Assembly: GCA_050300015.1 (NCBI GenBank)
Contig: JBNKWZ010000024.1
Location: 310,001 to 374,000 of the forward strand
Direction of reading: 5' to 3'
Source of the DNA: CAYZQH01 sp050300015
GTDB taxonomy: Bacteria; Pseudomonadota; Gammaproteobacteria; Pseudomonadales; Cellvibrionaceae
Length of the DNA: 64,000 bases
The notes beneath the pieces are model-generated. The model was not told the origin of the DNA. It did not search any database and worked only from the letters and a program-made list of their open reading frames with translations. Of the stretch, positions 25,694-34,892 are shown in pieces (position 1 is the first letter of the stretch; each line of letters starts with the position of its first letter). The position numbers and the translations under genes were made by a program.

Positions 25694-26045
25694 CAATACG
25701 CTGGCAGTGCGTTAAGTCGAATGCTGCCGCGCCCTGTAGTTTTCTGACATGTGTTACGGGTAACCGTGGTCAGATTAAGGTGAGTTGAGGAGAAGTCGGT
25801 GAATTTATTGCTCTGGGTGTTGTTTCAACATCGTGTGTTAGCCAGAGGCAGGATTGCCGCAAAGCTGAATTTGACGGGCCTTCGTGGCGGCAGTGTTTGG
25901 GTTTAGGGGCAGTTTCTATTGTACTTGCTCCCCAGTGCACTCGATCTGAACGATCCCCAACCTGAACGATAATAGTATTCTTTTGACGCGTTGCTCCAGT
26001 GGGTCTGGGGCAACGCCTAACAACTAAAGGCATGGTTTGGCCTTT
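25694..26045 (+). ncRNA. Candidate structured transcript, unknown class
   Basis: About 350 bases between the promoter at 25659 and a hairpin with a short T-run (AAAGGC/GCCTTT, 26026-26045). Several long stems can be drawn: TGCTCTGG with CCAGAGGCA enclosing GTGTTG/CAACAT, TGCCGC/GCGGCA, and an 11-bp stem at 25988-26016. A direct repeat CTGAACGAT occurs twice, 16 bases apart. It does not match tmRNA, RNase P RNA, 6S or SRP RNA as far as I can tell. It could instead be the message of the small frame at 25799. Confidence 0.25.
25799..25906 (+). CDS. Possible 35-residue small protein
   Basis: A GTG frame preceded by a very good ribosome-binding site (GAGGAGAA, 4 bases before the GTG), about 105 bases after the predicted transcription start. 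The product begins with a hydrophobic stretch (VNLLLWVLFQ) and then becomes basic (HRVLARGRIAAK). I recognise no family. It may be a small membrane protein, a leader peptide, or chance. Confidence 0.25.
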   Translation: MNLLLWVLFQHRVLARGRIAAKLNLTGLRGGSVWV

Positions 26046-26365
26046 AAAGGTCAGCCTGTTTGGTTCTCTAGCCGTCTGGCTAGCGCAGGCACTCCTGTTT
26101 TAGTCTTTCGATTCCCCTCTTTTTATTTGCTTCTGTTAGCTCTATCGCGCAAAGTTCTTCACGCTGGTTGCATCTAGCGGTACGAGGCAAGCTACGCGGT
26201 TTTGGGGCGTGCTTTGTTGGTGTCTTGTGTGAGTGGTTGTCAATTTTAATGAGCGTTGACGATGGCCGTTGGCGCTGATCTACTGGGCACCGTTTTTTGA
26301 GTTCTGTTTCGGGTAATACCGATACATAACGTTGGCCCAAACGAAATATAGCTTTAGGAGAAACC

Positions 26366-28150
26366 ATGCAGAGCCGTTTCAGCCCTAGGATTTGGGCTGC
26401 TCTTACCCTTGCGTTGCTAAGCGGTTGCCAGCAGGCCCAAAACCCACAAGCCATGCAACAGCCTGTCGTCGAAGAGGCGGCCCCTGAGAGCACTTTACCC
26501 CACTCCGATCACATTCAGAATATGTCCGGTCCGTATGCCCGTGTGTATGGTGAGCAGCAAGGTGCGGTAGCCACAGTGAATCCCATTGCTACCCAGGCGG
26601 CGATCACGGCCTTCGAGCAAGGCGGCAATGCCTTTGATGCGGCGATTGCCGCAGCGTTTATGTTAGGTGTTGTCGATAGCCACAACTCGGGTATCGGGGG
26701 AGGGTGCTTTATTCTCGCTCGGCTGGCCAATGGCGAAGTATTGGCCATCGATGGTCGAGAGGCGGCGCCTGCAGGCGCAAGCGCTGACCTATTTATGGTC
26801 GATGGGCAGGTGCAACCCGAATGGAGTAAACATGGCGCGCTGGCGGTTGGTATTCCCGGGTCGGTCGCCGCGTATTACGAGTTGCAGCAGCGAGCAGGGC
26901 GCCTGAGCTTTGCAGATGTACTGCTGCCAGCGGCTGATATTGCCGAGCAAGGGTTTGCCATTGATCAAACGTTGGCGCTGCGCTTGGCGCGTACGTCTGA
27001 AGTCATGGTGCGTTACCCTCAAACCGCCGCGATCTTTATGAAAGATGGACAACCACTGTCTGCGGGCGACAACCTAGTTCAAAAAGATCTGGCTAAGAGT
27101 TACAGAGCTTTGGCCAAACTTGGGCCGGCATGGTTTTACAACGGGCCATTTGCGGCCAGAACCGAATTTTGGATGCGCAATAATGGCGGTATCGTTACGC
27201 TCGAGGACTTTGAGCAATACGAAGTACGATATCGAGACCCGGTTGTCAGTACGTATAAGGGCTATACCCTCTATGGTTTTCCTCCTCCCAGTTCGGGTGG
27301 TGTGCATGTGGCCGAAATACTAAATATTTTATCTCAATTTCCCCTGCGATCGCTCTCTGAAGCGGATTACTACCACGTGCTAGCAGAGGCACAACGCTTA
27401 GCTTTTGCCGACCGCGCACAATGGCTAGGTGATGCGGATTTTACCCCAGTGCCCAAGGGGCTTATTAGCCAGTCTTATGGTGCGCAATTGTCCAAAAAGA
27501 TCAGTCTAAAAAAGGCGGCCTCAGAGGTCAGTTATGGGGTGCCGGCAGGGGCAACGGATGATCTATTCAATAAACACACAACGCACATTACTGCCGCTGA
27601 CAACCAGGGCAACTGGGTGGCCATTACCACAACGCTAAATACCAGTTTCGGCTCAAAGGTAGTGGTGCCGGGGACTGGGGTATTATTGAACAATCAAATG
27701 GATGACTTCTCGGCGAGCCCAGGTATGCCAAACGCCTTTGGCCTGGTGGGTAGTCATGCTAACGCGGTAGCCGCCCACAAGCGGCCGTTGTCGAGCATGA
27801 GCCCTACGCTAGTGGTTAAAGATGGTACCCCCGTTTTGGCCTTGGGTGCGGCAGGTGGGCCAACCATTATTTCGCAAGTGACTCAGGTGTTATTGCAGGC
27901 ATTAACTTTTGAAAAGCCGCTGCACGAAGCGATGCAATATCCAAGAATTCACCATCAATGGCAACCCAATATATTGTTCGTAGAACCCACTGTCGCAAGT
28001 GCCACCCAGAAAGCGCTGGCATCGCGCGGGCATATCCTTAAGACGCTGGGCTCTTTTGGCGGTACGCAAGCGGTGGGCTGGGATGGTAAAACATTCACGG
28101 CAGTGACCGAGCCGAGAATCATAGCGCGTAACGCCAATGTGAACCCCTAA
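26366..28150 (+). CDS. ggt: Gamma-glutamyltransferase, lipoprotein
   Basis: Hydrolyses or transfers the gamma-glutamyl group of glutathione in the periplasm. An Ntn-hydrolase that cuts itself into two subunits. 594 residues with a lipoprotein signal: LALLSG-C21. Family motifs: GGNAFDAAIAAAFMLGV, GIGGGCFILAR, IDGREAAPAGA, and GYTLYGFPPPSSGG. Self-cleavage is predicted before T405 in KHTTHITAADNQGN, the new N-terminal nucleophile of the small subunit. VLALGAAGGPTIISQV lies near the C-terminus. AGGAGAA precedes the ATG. Single gene, facing dusC. Confidence 0.95.
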   Translation: MQSRFSPRIWAALTLALLSGCQQAQNPQAMQQPVVEEAAPESTLPHSDHIQNMSGPYARVYGEQQGAVATVNPIATQAAITAFEQGGNAFDAAIAAAFMLGVVDSHNSGIGGGCFILARLANGEVLAIDGREAAPAGASADLFMVDGQVQPEWSKHGALAVGIPGSVAAYYELQQRAGRLSFADVLLPAADIAEQGFAIDQTLALRLARTSEVMVRYPQTAAIFMKDGQPLSAGDNLVQKDLAKSYRALAKLGPAWFYNGPFAARTEFWMRNNGGIVTLEDFEQYEVRYRDPVVSTYKGYTLYGFPPPSSGGVHVAEILNILSQFPLRSLSEADYYHVLAEAQRLAFADRAQWLGDADFTPVPKGLISQSYGAQLSKKISLKKAASEVSYGVPAGATDDLFNKHTTHITAADNQGNWVAITTTLNTSFGSKVVVPGTGVLLNNQMDDFSASPGMPNAFGLVGSHANAVAAHKRPLSSMSPTLVVKDGTPVLALGAAGGPTIISQVTQVLLQALTFEKPLHEAMQYPRIHHQWQPNILFVEPTVASATQKALASRGHILKTLGSFGGTQAVGWDGKTFTAVTEPRIIARNANVNP

Positions 28151-28279
28151 AGCCTCAATCCTGAGAGCCGATGTTTGCTCCGCAGGATGATTTCGCCGGG
28201 TCCCGTTCTTCGAAAGTCTCAGTGAGCGTCAGTAGTGAAACTGAGATCTCGGGGTGTTGGGTTTGCGCTTCATTCAGCA

Positions 28280-29242
28280 TTACTCGACTGTCGATGTTGC
28301 ATGGAAGGCGCGAGTGAACGCCTTTTGAATATCCTCTGGGTTACGTGTTTTTTTGATGGCCTCAAAGAAAGTTTCGGCTTCCGGGTAATGGGTTTTCAAA
28401 TACATAAGCCATTGCTTTAAACGGTTTCCGCAGAATTTCATAGGATAAGCCGAGAGTGACTTTAGGTGAAATTGCTCGAGCACAGGCAGCAGTGACGCCC
28501 AGGTCATGGGCTGGTAGGGCTGCCTGTTAAGCTGTGCTTTTATCTCGCAGGCTAAGTCGGGCCGGGCGAGCAGGCCTCTGCCGATCATCACGTCCTGACA
28601 GCCCGAGGCGGCGCGGGCGCGGTGATAATCGGCCGGTGTCCATATTTCACCATTGGCAACCACATTGATGGTCACGGCTTGGCGAATGTCTGCAATCAAA
28701 TGCCAGTAAGCGGGCGGTTTGTAACCATCGGTTTTCGAGCGGGCGTGGACCACCAATTCGGATGCCCCACCGGCTTCAATGGCCTTGGCCGTTTCTAGAA
28801 AGCCCGTGCGGGTTTCGTAGCCCAAGCGTATTTTGGCGGTGACAGGGGTTTCGGCAGGAACGGCTTCGCGTACGGCTTTTACGATGCGATGCATTAAATC
28901 CGGTTCTTGTAATAAACACGCGCCGCCACGATGTTGGTTTACGGATTTGGCAGGGCAGCCAAAGTTGAGGTCGATGGCGCGTGCCCCCATATCGGCAGCC
29001 TTCCTAGCATTGACCGCCAGGCATTCGGGGTCGCTGCCCAATAGCTGAACGTGCACCGGCACCTGGATGGGGTGGTCTAGCTCAGGGCAATAGCGTCTAA
29101 AAACCTTCTCCGGCAATCTGGTGTGGGTGATGCGTACAAACTCTGTGACGCATTGGTCTATCCCGCCGATTGCGGCGTACACAGTCCGCAAATGGTGATC
29201 CACCACGCCCTCCATTGGAGCCATTAATATGCGGTGTCTCAT
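28280..29242 (-). CDS. dusC: tRNA-dihydrouridine(16) synthase
   Basis: FMN-dependent reduction of uridine 16 in tRNA. 320 residues. The TIM-barrel start is MAPMEGVVDHHLRTV, and the catalytic cysteine is C96 in LNFGCPAKSVNQHRGGACLL. SVNQHRGGACLL is close to the DusC-type TVNRHRGGA form rather than DusA or DusB. ITAKIRLG-like TAKIRLGYET, VHARSKTDGYKPPA and IGRGLLARPDL follow. Single gene facing ggt. Confidence 0.93.
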   Translation of the reverse strand: MRHRILMAPMEGVVDHHLRTVYAAIGGIDQCVTEFVRITHTRLPEKVFRRYCPELDHPIQVPVHVQLLGSDPECLAVNARKAADMGARAIDLNFGCPAKSVNQHRGGACLLQEPDLMHRIVKAVREAVPAETPVTAKIRLGYETRTGFLETAKAIEAGGASELVVHARSKTDGYKPPAYWHLIADIRQAVTINVVANGEIWTPADYHRARAASGCQDVMIGRGLLARPDLACEIKAQLNRQPYQPMTWASLLPVLEQFHLKSLSAYPMKFCGNRLKQWLMYLKTHYPEAETFFEAIKKTRNPEDIQKAFTRAFHATSTVE

Positions 29243-29565
29243 GGGGCGCGCTCAATAGCGTCCGTGGCGCGTGGGTAAACAGGCGATGGGTGGCCTCTGG
29301 GAGGTGTTTTGTCGCTCAAAAGTTGTAACCTATTGAATGTTAAGGCATTATCCACTTTCGTTAACAAGGCATCGCGATGAGAAGCGGGTTGCTAAGCTGT
29401 GATGTTGTGGCAAAATGCGGGCGTTTAAAGCGTCTAGACGCACTAGTGTGCCGTAATTCAGGGTATTTTACTGGCATATTCGTATCTAAAAATATTCGGC
29501 CTGTGGTAAGGTTGTTGTGCGTTGCAACAATTTAGGGCGCAGTGGAATTGGTTTTGGGGGGCAGC
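29243..29565. other. Intergenic region between dusC and oadG
   Basis: Divergent promoter region of about 320 bases. It holds a perfect 12-bp palindrome GCGTCTAGACGC (29430-29441) and a short inverted repeat TTGTTG/CAACAA (29512-29530) close to oadG, either of which could be an operator. No coding frame is evident. Confidence 0.4.
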
Positions 29566-29814
29566 ATGCAAGAGTCTATTGTGGGGCAAGGGCTAGATCT
29601 TTTGATGACCGGTATGGGCAGCGTAATGATCTTCCTGGCAATTTTGGTGGTTTTGACCAATGTCATGTCGTCATTGATTTCAAAATACCTGCCTGACCCA
29701 ATCGTTGAACCCCTCGCAAAACGTCAATTTCCGTCCCCATCGCAACCTGTGGATGCGACCACTTTAAGCATTTTACAAAAAGCGGTGGATGCTCACCGGT
29801 CTCGCAAATCCTAG
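29566..29814 (+). CDS. oadG: Oxaloacetate decarboxylase gamma subunit
   Basis: Small membrane subunit of the Na+-pumping oxaloacetate decarboxylase. It holds the complex together and binds zinc in known members. 82 residues from the ATG at 29566, with GGGGGG-type binding site upstream; a GTG at 29542 opens the longer frame. One membrane helix (about residues 14-36, MTGMGSVMIFLAILVVLTNVM), then a short proline-rich hydrophilic tail. The order oadG-oadA-oadB is the normal one. Confidence 0.9.
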   Translation: MQESIVGQGLDLLMTGMGSVMIFLAILVVLTNVMSSLISKYLPDPIVEPLAKRQFPSPSQPVDATTLSILQKAVDAHRSRKS

Positions 29815-29875
29815 AAGACGTTGAAGTAATTGGCGTGTGTCGCCAGCAAGTTGACTTTCACGAAGGCAAGAAGTT

Positions 29876-31666
29876 ATGACAAACACTCCCCGTAAATTGG
29901 GCATCACTGATGTGGTGCTGCGCGACGCGCACCAATCTCTTTTTGCAACTCGATTAAGATTGGACGATATGCTTCCCATTGCGGAAAAACTTGATCAAGT
30001 CGGTTTTTGGTCGCTCGAGTCATGGGGAGGTGCGACGTTTGATGCCTGTATTCGCTACTTAGGAGAAGACCCCTGGGAGCGCATTCGAGAATTAAAAAAA
30101 GCCATGCCCAATACGCCACAACAAATGTTGTTCCGTGGGCAAAACATTTTAGGGTATCGCCACTATGCCGATGACGTGGTGGAAAAGTTTGTAGAGCGTG
30201 CGGCCACCAATGGTGTGGATGTGTTTCGCGTGTTTGATGCCATGAATGATATGCGCAACATAGAGACGGCGCTAAAAGCGGTTAAAAAAGTTGGCAAACA
30301 TGCGCAGGGCACTATCTCTTATACCCTTAGTCCGGTTCATACCATTGAAAAATGGGTGGAGCAGGGTAAGTTGATAGAAGACATGGGCGCAGATTCCATT
30401 GCCATTAAAGACATGGCGGGTTTATTAAAACCCTATGAAGGTTTCGAATTGGTCAGCCGATTGAAAGCGGCCTGTGATATACCCATTCACATGCAATGTC
30501 ATGCCACCACAGGCCTCGCCCATGCCACCATTTTAAAATGCGTCGAAGCCGGGATAGATAACGTGGATACCGCGATTTCATCCATGTCTATGACCTATGG
30601 TCACAGCCCTACGGAAACGTTAGTGGCCACGTTAGAGGGCACGGAACGTGATACCGGATTAGACCTAGAGTTATTGCAAGAAATAGCGCTTTATTTTCGA
30701 GATGTTCGTAAAAAATACGCGAAGTTTGAAGGCTCTTTGAGGGGTGTTGATGTGCGTATTCTAACGGCTCAAGTACCCGGTGGTATGTTGACCAATATGG
30801 AAAGCCAATTGCGCGAACAGGGTGCCATTGACAAGCTTGACGAGGTGCTCGATGAAATACCTCGTGTGCGCAAAGATTTGGGGTTTATTCCTCTGGTGAC
30901 ACCCACCTCCCAAATTGTAGGGACGCAGGCGGTTATTAATGTGTTAAGTGGAAGTCGTTACGCCACCATTTCAAAAGAAACGCAAGGTGTTTTACGCGGT
31001 GAATACGGCGCAACACCCGCTGAAGTAGACAAAACCTTGCAAAGCCGAGTGCTGGCAGACGGTGAAAAGCCCATTACTTGTCGTCCGGCAGATTTACTGA
31101 AGCCTGAGTTGGAAAAATTAACGGCCGAACTCAAGACCAAAGCACAGGAAGATAGCATTGAATTGGCCTCGGGTGATCAACAGGTGGATGACGTTCTGAC
31201 CTATGCCTTATTTAACCAAATTGGCTTGAAGTTTTTGGCGAACCGCAATAACCCATCCGCTTTTGAGCCGGTCCCCACCGGCAATGAAGGTAGCACGGTG
31301 ACATCTGATGCGGGTGACGCCATTTATACCGTACACGTGGAGGGCAAAGATTACACGGTAACCGTCAGTGACGGCGGTGACATTACGGGTATCGTGCCAT
31401 TGGGTGGTGCCGTATCTACTGCGTCGGGCAGCGTGAGTGCTTCCGTAGAAGGAGGTCTTCCTGTGAATGCGCCGTTGGCAGGCAATATTTTTAAAGTGAT
31501 GGTTGGGCCTGGGCAAAGTGTTGCAGAGGGCGATGTCATATTGATACTGGAGGCCATGAAGATGGAAACGGAGGTGAAAGCTCCCACTTCAGGCACCATT
31601 GGTAGTGTGAATGTTAAACAGGGCGACGTGGTCGCCGTTGGCGATATTTTGATTACCATTCAGTAG
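29876..31666 (+). CDS. oadA: Oxaloacetate decarboxylase alpha subunit
   Basis: Cytoplasmic biotin-carrying carboxyltransferase that takes CO2 from oxaloacetate to give pyruvate. 596 residues. The N-terminal TIM barrel begins LGITDVVLRDAHQSLFATR and includes the metal-site HMQCHATTGLAHAT. A conserved PYC_OADA domain follows. The biotinyl domain is at the C-terminus with the biotinylated lysine K562 in EAMKMETE. A linker of about 60 residues rich in Ser, Gly and Thr joins the domains. Between oadG and oadB. Confidence 0.96.
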   Translation: MTNTPRKLGITDVVLRDAHQSLFATRLRLDDMLPIAEKLDQVGFWSLESWGGATFDACIRYLGEDPWERIRELKKAMPNTPQQMLFRGQNILGYRHYADDVVEKFVERAATNGVDVFRVFDAMNDMRNIETALKAVKKVGKHAQGTISYTLSPVHTIEKWVEQGKLIEDMGADSIAIKDMAGLLKPYEGFELVSRLKAACDIPIHMQCHATTGLAHATILKCVEAGIDNVDTAISSMSMTYGHSPTETLVATLEGTERDTGLDLELLQEIALYFRDVRKKYAKFEGSLRGVDVRILTAQVPGGMLTNMESQLREQGAIDKLDEVLDEIPRVRKDLGFIPLVTPTSQIVGTQAVINVLSGSRYATISKETQGVLRGEYGATPAEVDKTLQSRVLADGEKPITCRPADLLKPELEKLTAELKTKAQEDSIELASGDQQVDDVLTYALFNQIGLKFLANRNNPSAFEPVPTGNEGSTVTSDAGDAIYTVHVEGKDYTVTVSDGGDITGIVPLGGAVSTASGSVSASVEGGLPVNAPLAGNIFKVMVGPGQSVAEGDVILILEAMKMETEVKAPTSGTIGSVNVKQGDVVAVGDILITIQ

Positions 31667-31682
31667 TCAACCGGAGAGCGCA

Positions 31683-32999
31683 ATGGAAAATTTTATTGTT
31701 CTGTGGCAAGACTCCGGTCTGTACCAGATAAGTGTGGGGCAATTCGCCATGATGGTGATTTGCCTTGGGCTATTGTTTTTGGCCATTCGCAAGGGGTTTG
31801 AACCGCTATTGTTGGTTCCCATTGGTTTTGGTGGCTTGTTGGCGAATATCCCGGGTGCGGGCATGGCTTACTCGGCGGCAGAGAATGCAATTCACAGCGG
31901 CGACCCGCAGGTTCTGGCTGAAATGGCTAAAGTGCTGGGTGTTGAAACCTGGGACAGTATCAAGGTGTTATTACAGGCCTACACAATATCTGGCTTTGAT
32001 GTACACCATCAAGCCACAGAGCTTGCCATGGTGGCGGGATTCAGTCACGGCATGCTGTACAACTTTTACCTCGTGGCGATAGGTAGCAGTGTTGCCCCAT
32101 TGGTGATCTTTATGGGCGTGGGAGCCATGACCGATTTCGGTCCCTTGTTGGCCAATCCAAAGACATTGTTCTTGGGGGCTGCTGCGCAGTTTGGGATATT
32201 TGCTACTGTACTGGGTGCCGTTGGCTTTACCGCACTGGGGCTAATGGATTTTTCGATCGCTGATGCCGCAGCCATTGGCATTATCGGTGGCGCCGATGGG
32301 CCTACGGCCATTTACGTAGCCAGTAAACTCGCTCCCGATTTACTCGGTGCCATTGCCGTTGCGGCCTATTCTTACATGGCCTTGGTGCCTATGATCCAGC
32401 CACCCATTATGCGCGCACTTACAACGCCTGCCGAGCGTGCAATTGTGATGACACAGCTCCGCCCCGTGAGTAAGCGCGAAAAAATCTTTTTCCCGCTGGT
32501 ACTGTTAGTCTTGGTGGCACTCTTTTTACCCGACGCCGCACCGTTGTTGGGTATGTTCTGTTTTGGCAATTTAATGCGCGAATGCGGTGTGGTGGCGCGT
32601 TTAAGTGACACTGCGCAAAATGCCCTGATCAACATTACCACGATCTTTTTGGGTCTCTCGGTAGGCTCAAAACTGGAAGCGGACAAATTTTTGGATACCA
32701 ATACCTTAGGCATCTTGTTGCTTGGCGTTGTGGCCTTTGGCATTGGCACGGCCAGTGGCGTGTTGATGGCGAAGTTCATGAATCTTTTTTCGAAGCACAA
32801 AATCAATCCATTGATTGGCTCTGCGGGTGTGTCGGCGGTCCCTATGGCGGCGCGAGTGTCCAACAAGCTGGGCTTAGAGGCCAATTCGCAAAACTTTTTG
32901 CTGATGCATGCCATGGGGCCCAATGTGGCAGGGGTTATAGGCTCTGCAGTCGCTGCAGGGGTGATGATCTCCATGGTGACCAGTATGCTGGGCGGTTAG
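31683..32999 (+). CDS. oadB: Oxaloacetate decarboxylase beta subunit (Na+ pump)
   Basis: Integral membrane subunit that decarboxylates carboxybiotin and exports Na+. 438 residues with nine or so membrane segments. Key family motifs are LVIFMGVGAMTDFGPLLANP, the functional aspartate D205 in GGADGPTAIYVASK, CFGNLMRECGV, and INPLIGSAGVSAVPMAARVSNK. The segment around 65-125, longer than in the Klebsiella protein, also occurs in the Vibrio-type enzyme. Seventeen bases after oadA. Confidence 0.96.
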   Translation: MENFIVLWQDSGLYQISVGQFAMMVICLGLLFLAIRKGFEPLLLVPIGFGGLLANIPGAGMAYSAAENAIHSGDPQVLAEMAKVLGVETWDSIKVLLQAYTISGFDVHHQATELAMVAGFSHGMLYNFYLVAIGSSVAPLVIFMGVGAMTDFGPLLANPKTLFLGAAAQFGIFATVLGAVGFTALGLMDFSIADAAAIGIIGGADGPTAIYVASKLAPDLLGAIAVAAYSYMALVPMIQPPIMRALTTPAERAIVMTQLRPVSKREKIFFPLVLLVLVALFLPDAAPLLGMFCFGNLMRECGVVARLSDTAQNALINITTIFLGLSVGSKLEADKFLDTNTLGILLLGVVAFGIGTASGVLMAKFMNLFSKHKINPLIGSAGVSAVPMAARVSNKLGLEANSQNFLLMHAMGPNVAGVIGSAVAAGVMISMVTSMLGG

Positions 33000-33356
33000 G
33001 CAACGTTTGGCCTACCCTACAAGGGTGCGTAAGGCATTTTGACGCGAATGCCGAGCCCCTTTTTTGGGGCAGGCCCCTGAAGAACAGGTGTTTTCGCGAG
33101 CGTTTGCCTTACGGGCTGTACTGTACCCTATGTGTCGGTGCGCGGGTCGCCGCTGAGGCGCTCGGCCTGCGCTATCTTAGAGGCTTTTGCCGACGTCCGT
33201 TTGCTAGGGTGTCTATCACTTTATAGTAGGTTTCATTCATCTCGTCCGGCACCTCCATTCCACTGGGTTAATACGATTTTTGCCCTTTAAATCGGACAGG
33301 TTGAGTCAAATCATGTAGAATGCGCGCCGTTTGTTCAGCCGATTATTGGGGGCATT
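33000..33356. other. Intergenic region between oadB and pyk
   Basis: A 357-base gap. A GCCCC-T6-GGGGC hairpin (33055-33070) lies in the first part but lacks a following T-run. The pyk promoter is at the end. No coding frame or RNA gene is seen in between. Confidence 0.4.
33293..33321 (+). promoter_or_regulatory. Sigma-70 promoter of pyk
   Basis: CGGACA, 17-base spacer, TAGAAT, followed by the GC-rich discriminator GCGCGCC, 35 bases before the pyk ATG. Confidence 0.6.
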
Positions 33357-34808
33357 ATGTTAAGGCGTACAAAAATTGTAAGCACATTGGGACCAGCAAC
33401 TGACGAGCCAGGTATTCTCGAAAAACTCATCATCGCTGGTGTGAATGTGGTACGCATGAACTTTTCTCATGGGTCACCTGAGGACCACATGAACCGCGCA
33501 CAAAAGGTTCGTGAATATGCAGAGAAGCATGGCAAATACGTGGCGATACTGGGTGATTTGCAAGGGCCTAAAATTAGAGTTGCGCGATTTGCCAATGGCC
33601 CCATCCAACTGAAGGTTGGCGACAAGTTCGTGTTAGATGCCGAACTACCGCGCGATGCCGGCAATCAAAACGAAGTGGGTATTGATTACAAAGAGTTGCC
33701 TCAAGACGTCAAACCCGGTGATGTACTGTTGTTGGACGATGGCCGCGTGGTTTTGGAGGTGGACTCCGTAGAAGGGCAGCGCATTAATACCACCGTTTCG
33801 GTTGCGGGTAAATTGTCTAATAATAAGGGTATCAATCGACAAGGCGGGGGCCTATCCGCGCCGGCTCTGACAGACAAAGACCGAGAAGACATTAAAACAG
33901 CTGTGGCCATTGAGGTAGATTACCTAGCGGTATCTTTCCCGCGTACTGCCGACGACATGAACCTGGCGCGCAGCCTGGTTAAAGAAGCCGGTGGTGACAT
34001 CGCCATGGTGTCTAAAATTGAGCGCGCTGAATCCGTTGAGGATGATGAGGTATTGGATGCCATCATCCTGGCGTCTGATGCGGTCATGGTGGCTCGTGGT
34101 GATTTGGGTGTCGAAATTGGCGATGCGTCTTTAATTGGCGTGCAAAAACACATTATCAACCGTTCGCGCGCATTAAATCGTTGTGTAATTACGGCGACGC
34201 AGATGATGGAGACCATGATCAGTAGTCCGTTGCCCACGCGCGCGGAGGTCTTTGATGTGGCCAACGCTGTGCTAGATGGTACGGACGCTGTGATGTTGTC
34301 GGCAGAAACTGCGGCGGGACAGTTTCCAGTGGAAACAGTTGAGGCCATGGTTCGCGTGATTCTTGGCGCGGAGAAAACGGAAAATTCACACAAAGAGCTA
34401 GAGCGTGATCACTTAGAGCAAAGGGTTGCCATTGACCAAGCCATTGCGGCTTCGGCCATGTTCACAGCCAATCACATGCCAGGTGTCACCGCCATCGCGG
34501 CTATGACCGAAACGGGGTCCACGCCCCTGTTGATGAGTCGTTATGGTGCTCGATTGCCCATATTCGCGTTCTCGCGCCATGCTAAGACGCTTCGTAGGGC
34601 GGCCTTGTACCGTGGCGTGCAAACCGTTCTGTTTGATACGGACGGATTAAACTTTGCGGAAGCTAATCAGAAGGCCATCGACGAATTAATTCATCATGGG
34701 GTTTGTAAGGAAGGTGATCTGGTCATCATATCTAAGGGCGATTTGATGAATGTCCACGGTGGGACGAACACTATGAAGGTTTTAGAGGTGGGGCAGCCCG
34801 TAAGATAA
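33357..34808 (+). CDS. pyk: Pyruvate kinase
   Basis: Makes pyruvate and ATP from phosphoenolpyruvate at the end of glycolysis. 483 residues, closer to the PykA (type II) form. Motifs: RRTKIVSTLGPAT at the N-terminus, MNFSHGSPEDH, GDLQGPKIRV, the catalytic lysine stretch MVSKIERAE, VMVARGDLGVEIG and LSAETAAGQFPVE. With the oad genes just upstream, carbon flux around oxaloacetate and pyruvate is encoded together, but pyk has its own promoter. A bidirectional terminator follows. Confidence 0.96.
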   Translation: MLRRTKIVSTLGPATDEPGILEKLIIAGVNVVRMNFSHGSPEDHMNRAQKVREYAEKHGKYVAILGDLQGPKIRVARFANGPIQLKVGDKFVLDAELPRDAGNQNEVGIDYKELPQDVKPGDVLLLDDGRVVLEVDSVEGQRINTTVSVAGKLSNNKGINRQGGGLSAPALTDKDREDIKTAVAIEVDYLAVSFPRTADDMNLARSLVKEAGGDIAMVSKIERAESVEDDEVLDAIILASDAVMVARGDLGVEIGDASLIGVQKHIINRSRALNRCVITATQMMETMISSPLPTRAEVFDVANAVLDGTDAVMLSAETAAGQFPVETVEAMVRVILGAEKTENSHKELERDHLEQRVAIDQAIAASAMFTANHMPGVTAIAAMTETGSTPLLMSRYGARLPIFAFSRHAKTLRRAALYRGVQTVLFDTDGLNFAEANQKAIDELIHHGVCKEGDLVIISKGDLMNVHGGTNTMKVLEVGQPVR

Positions 34809-34820
34809 ATATTGACGCCT

Positions 34821-34862
34821 AAAACCTAAAAAGGCCTCCAGTTGGAGGCCTTTTTAGGTTTT
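34821..34862. terminator. Bidirectional terminator between pyk and the response regulator
   Basis: A perfect 20-bp inverted repeat with a 2-base centre. Its GC core GGCCTCCA/TGGAGGCC is flanked by T5/A5 on both sides, so it serves as an intrinsic terminator in both directions for two convergent genes. Confidence 0.92.
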
Positions 34863-34892
34863 GTGGGCAGGGTGTTAAATTTTAAGAGGGGC

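Noticed and set aside
26080..26493. Minus-strand frame of 137 codons running over the ggt start
   Set aside because: Half of it is antisense to the ggt signal peptide region and the product looks like no protein family.
31870..32060. Apparent insertion in OadB around residues 65-125
   Set aside because: The Vibrio-type beta subunit has a similar segment, so it is a normal subfamily feature.
32372..32974. Minus-strand open frame of 200 codons inside oadB
   Set aside because: Shadow of oadB codon usage; oadB motifs are clear on the plus strand.
33055..33070. GCCCC-T6-GGGGC hairpin after oadB as a terminator
   Set aside because: The stem is only 5 bp and is followed by GC-rich sequence, not a T-run; left as a remark in the gap description.
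33920..34393. Minus-strand open frame of 157 codons inside pyk
   Set aside because: Antisense to a textbook pyruvate kinase; the composition (Ser/Thr/Ala-rich) is typical of a shadow frame.
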